From positions 1 through 16,491 of the forward strand of contig JAXDLH010000432.1 of the NCBI GenBank assembly GCA_034666705.1: 16,491 nt of DNA, in the 5' to 3' direction. A program made the translations under genes and the position numbers. The notes below the pieces were generated by a model. It searched no databases and was not told where the DNA came from. It was given only the letters and a program-made list of their open reading frames with translations. Position 1 is the first letter of the stretch; each line of letters starts with the position of its first letter. This stretch comes from JAXDLH01 sp034666705 (GTDB lineage Bacteria; Chloroflexota; UBA6077; SHYK01). Shown here one piece after another: positions 14,782 to 16,491 of this stretch.

Positions 14782-15013
14782 CACCATTCCACGCCGTGCA
14801 TCGCTGCCCACACGCGCTCCTGCCTGGCGCGGGAATCGCACGCAATCCTGGGCTAGAGCGCAGGCACAAGTTCTGCCACGCTTTCGGTTAGCCGCGAACG
14901 GGCTGTATTCAACGCCGTGCTGCGGGGTCGGACTACGCTGGGGCGCGTACCTCCGGTGCCGATTGAGTATCATCGCCCCACGGCGGGCGGCGCCGGTGCG
15001 GGAGCGACATCCG
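14782..15013. other. Divergent intergenic region
   Basis: Lies between the cupin unit (minus) and the P-loop protein (plus). Frames run through it on both strands, but their translations are Arg/Pro/Ala-rich without motifs. It presumably carries both promoters; no clear -35/-10 boxes were found. Confidence 0.35.
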
Positions 15014-15553
15014 GTGGACCTGATCTTCATCTACGGTCCGCCCGGGGTCGGCAAGCTCACGGTGGCCAACCACCTCGCCAAGCTGACCGGCTGCAAGCTG
15101 TTCCACAACCATGTGAGCATCGATTGTGTGCTGCCGGTCTTTGACTTTGGCACCGAGCCTTTCTGGAAGCTCGTGCACGAAATCCGCTGCCAGGTGCTCG
15201 CCGAGGCCGCCACCCAGGGAACCGACCTCATCCTGACCAACGTGTACTACCACCCGGAGGACGACGAGCGAGTCACGCGCTACTTTCGCGCCGTCGAGCT
15301 CAATGGGGGGCACGTTCGCCCCGTCCAGCTCCGCTGTGAGCCGCCGATCATCGAGGCGCGCGTCGAAGCGGCCGGGCGCGCGGAGATGGGGAAGATCGCC
15401 ACGGTCGCCGGCCTGCGCCGCCTCTTCGAGGAGCACGACCTGTTGAAGCCGGTGCCAGGGCGAGAGAGCCTGACGATCGATAATACGCACCTCGATCCCG
15501 CCGAGGTTGCGGCCCGCATCGTGGCGCATTACGAGCTCCGCCGGCAAAGCTAG
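15014..15553 (+). CDS. P-loop kinase/phosphotransferase-like ATPase
   Basis: 179 aa from GTG 15014, with GGGAG about ten bases upstream. An upstream extension of the frame to 14720 is Arg/Pro-rich and rejected. Walker A G8-P-P-G-V-G-K14-L-T16 follows strand I-F-I-Y. Then come F-H-N-H (~30-33), a Walker B-like strand T-D-L-I-L-T-N-V, and a late L-T-I-D-N-T strand. This layout matches small cytoplasmic shikimate-kinase / adenylate-kinase-like P-loop proteins usually annotated only as AAA family ATPase. The substrate is unknown. It stands as a single gene between the cupin unit and the CPBP protease gene. Confidence 0.82.
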   Translation: MDLIFIYGPPGVGKLTVANHLAKLTGCKLFHNHVSIDCVLPVFDFGTEPFWKLVHEIRCQVLAEAATQGTDLILTNVYYHPEDDERVTRYFRAVELNGGHVRPVQLRCEPPIIEARVEAAGRAEMGKIATVAGLRRLFEEHDLLKPVPGRESLTIDNTHLDPAEVAARIVAHYELRRQS

Positions 15554-15794
15554 CGCCCCGCCTGTCTCAAGTCAGCGGCTGGCAATGCGGCTACACACAG
15601 GGATACCGTGGCGCACGAGTATTCGATCGCACGCGTTACAGGTCGTGCGCGGCGCCGTTCTCCTGCTGTACCGGGCCGGATCAGGCCATTTATAGGGGCT
15701 GCCGCGCCAGTCCCGCCGGCTGGGTGCTCGGTGGGGTGATACAGTCTATTCACCGGCCTCATCGTGCCGCACGTGGCGCAGTGGCGAGGACCGC

Positions 15795-16491
15795 ATGGAC
15801 GAAGGCAATCAGGCACCCGGGGCACCCGGGCCACCCGGCGCCGTGGCACGCCGCGCGACACGCAAAGCGTTTGCGCTGCTCATGCTGGGTGCGCTGGTCG
15901 GCGCGGTAGCCATCCTCCCCTATTCGCTCGCGCTCATCCCTCCGCTGCCCCCTGGCGGCCCGCCGCTCAGCGTGCTGCTGGCCCTCTCAGTGGTCCAGAG
16001 CATGGTCGTGATGGGGCTCGCGACCGCCATTGGCTTGTGGTTGGGGCCTCGCGTAGGGCTCGGCGCATCGCTGCTGCTGGCCTGGGTTGCCGGCGATCCC
16101 CAGGCGCCCCGCCGCTTCCGGGTGCAGTTGCCGCAGGCGATTACCCTCGGGGTGCTGGCGGGTGGGGCGATGGTTGCGCTGGACCTCATGGTGTTCGCAC
16201 CGCACCTGCCCGCCGGCCTCCAAACCGAGACTCCAGGCCCGCTGCTTGGACTCCTCGCCAGCCTCTACGGGGCACTCGACGAGGAGATCCTGCTCCGCCT
16301 GGGGCTCATGACATTTCTGGCCTGGCTCGGCAGTGTGGTCACGCGGCAGCGACCCCCATCCACTACGGTGCTGTGGGTCGCCAACGTGCTGGCCGCGCTC
16401 CTGTTTGGGCTCGGTCATCTCCCGGCCACGGCCACGATCCTGCCGCTCACTCCGCTCGTAGTGGTCCGCGCCATCGTGCTCAACGGCCTGG
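15795..16491 (+). CDS. CPBP-family intramembrane protease (partial, runs off the window)
   Basis: 232 codons from ATG 15795 (GAGGA four bases upstream) with no stop before the window end. A short Gly/Pro/Ala N-terminus (G-A-P-G-P-P-G-A) precedes TM helices at about 24-45, 57-84, 86-100 and 114-135, then the catalytic region. CPBP (Rce1/CAAX-type) motif 1 is E163-E164-I-L-L-R168 and motif 2 is F204-G-L-G-H208; the third motif (H-x-x-x-N/D) would lie beyond the end. Members are glutamic-type membrane proteases acting in prenyl-protein processing, bacteriocin maturation or self-immunity; the substrate here is unknown. It is separated from the upstream kinase gene by 241 bases in which nothing coding was found. 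Confidence 0.88.
   Translation, partial: MDEGNQAPGAPGPPGAVARRATRKAFALLMLGALVGAVAILPYSLALIPPLPPGGPPLSVLLALSVVQSMVVMGLATAIGLWLGPRVGLGASLLLAWVAGDPQAPRRFRVQLPQAITLGVLAGGAMVALDLMVFAPHLPAGLQTETPGPLLGLLASLYGALDEEILLRLGLMTFLAWLGSVVTRQRPPSTTVLWVANVLAALLFGLGHLPATATILPLTPLVVVRAIVLNGL

Noticed and set aside
14720..15013. Upstream extension of the P-loop protein to 277 aa
   Set aside because: Arg/Pro-rich sequence overlapping the cupin promoter side; the protein fold begins right at the GTG at 15014.
1..16491. tRNA, rRNA, CRISPR or insertion-sequence signatures
   Set aside because: No T-loop-like motif in a cloverleaf context, no direct-repeat array and no transposase motif or paired terminal repeats with target duplication were found by eye.

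Overview
The window is a GC-rich bacterial chromosome segment with no rRNA, tRNA, CRISPR array or recognisable insertion sequence. Genes lie on both strands in short units, GTG starts are common, and many genes end near strong GC hairpins without a U-tract. The gene content (LLM flavin oxidoreductase, UbiD decarboxylase, VOC and cupin proteins, PrsW/CPBP membrane proteases, cNMP-domain fusion) fits a soil or sediment member of the Chloroflexota or a neighbouring high-GC lineage. That placement is inference; no marker gene is present.

Layout. 1-383: the end of an unseen plus-strand transcript (palindrome plus rho-independent terminator). 384-3917(-): a very large membrane protein fusing an FtsX-like extracytoplasmic region, several membrane helices, two cyclic-nucleotide-binding-like domains, a PrsW-type intramembrane protease domain and a zinc ribbon. 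3918-4686: an empty, structured intergenic region. 4687-5670(+): a two-domain VOC/dioxygenase-like protein. 5671-7800: a decayed zone with a frameshifted RibD/DHFR-family remnant, a translationally coupled pair of small unknown genes (6567-7030), and a nucleotidyltransferase pair whose catalytic gene is broken. 8065-9549(-) and 9747-10838(+): a divergent pair encoding a UbiD-family prenylated-FMN decarboxylase and a luciferase-like flavin monooxygenase. A short relic of an F420/NADP reductase-like gene follows, then a left-handed beta-helix protein (11091-11534, -). 11670-13259(+): a CPA-type cation/proton antiporter with a C-terminal rhodanese domain. 13415-14644(-): a double-cupin protein, preceded by a small overlapping signal-peptide-like ORF. 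15014-15553(+): a small P-loop kinase-like protein. 15795-end(+): a CPBP-family membrane protease cut by the window edge.

The most interesting signal is in the antiporter. Its conventional ORF stops at TGA 13122-13124 in the middle of the rhodanese active-site loop (Y-C-T-stop-P-A-E-A-T-S-A-R). The same frame continues for 44 more codons with a good rhodanese C-terminus to a TAG at 13257-13259. The TGA falls where, as I recall the family, homologues carry a second Cys (YC-x-C-P-x-EA). A hairpin at 13128-13166 fits the bacterial SECIS model. I read the gene as a selenocysteine-containing rhodanese-antiporter fusion. The alternative is a nonsense mutation or sequencing error at exactly that codon. 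No selA/B/C/D gene lies in the window to support the reading.

The UbiD, LLM, cupin and VOC genes could form a loose catabolic neighbourhood for aromatic or unsaturated carboxylic acids. They are not in one operon, so this is only a suggestion.
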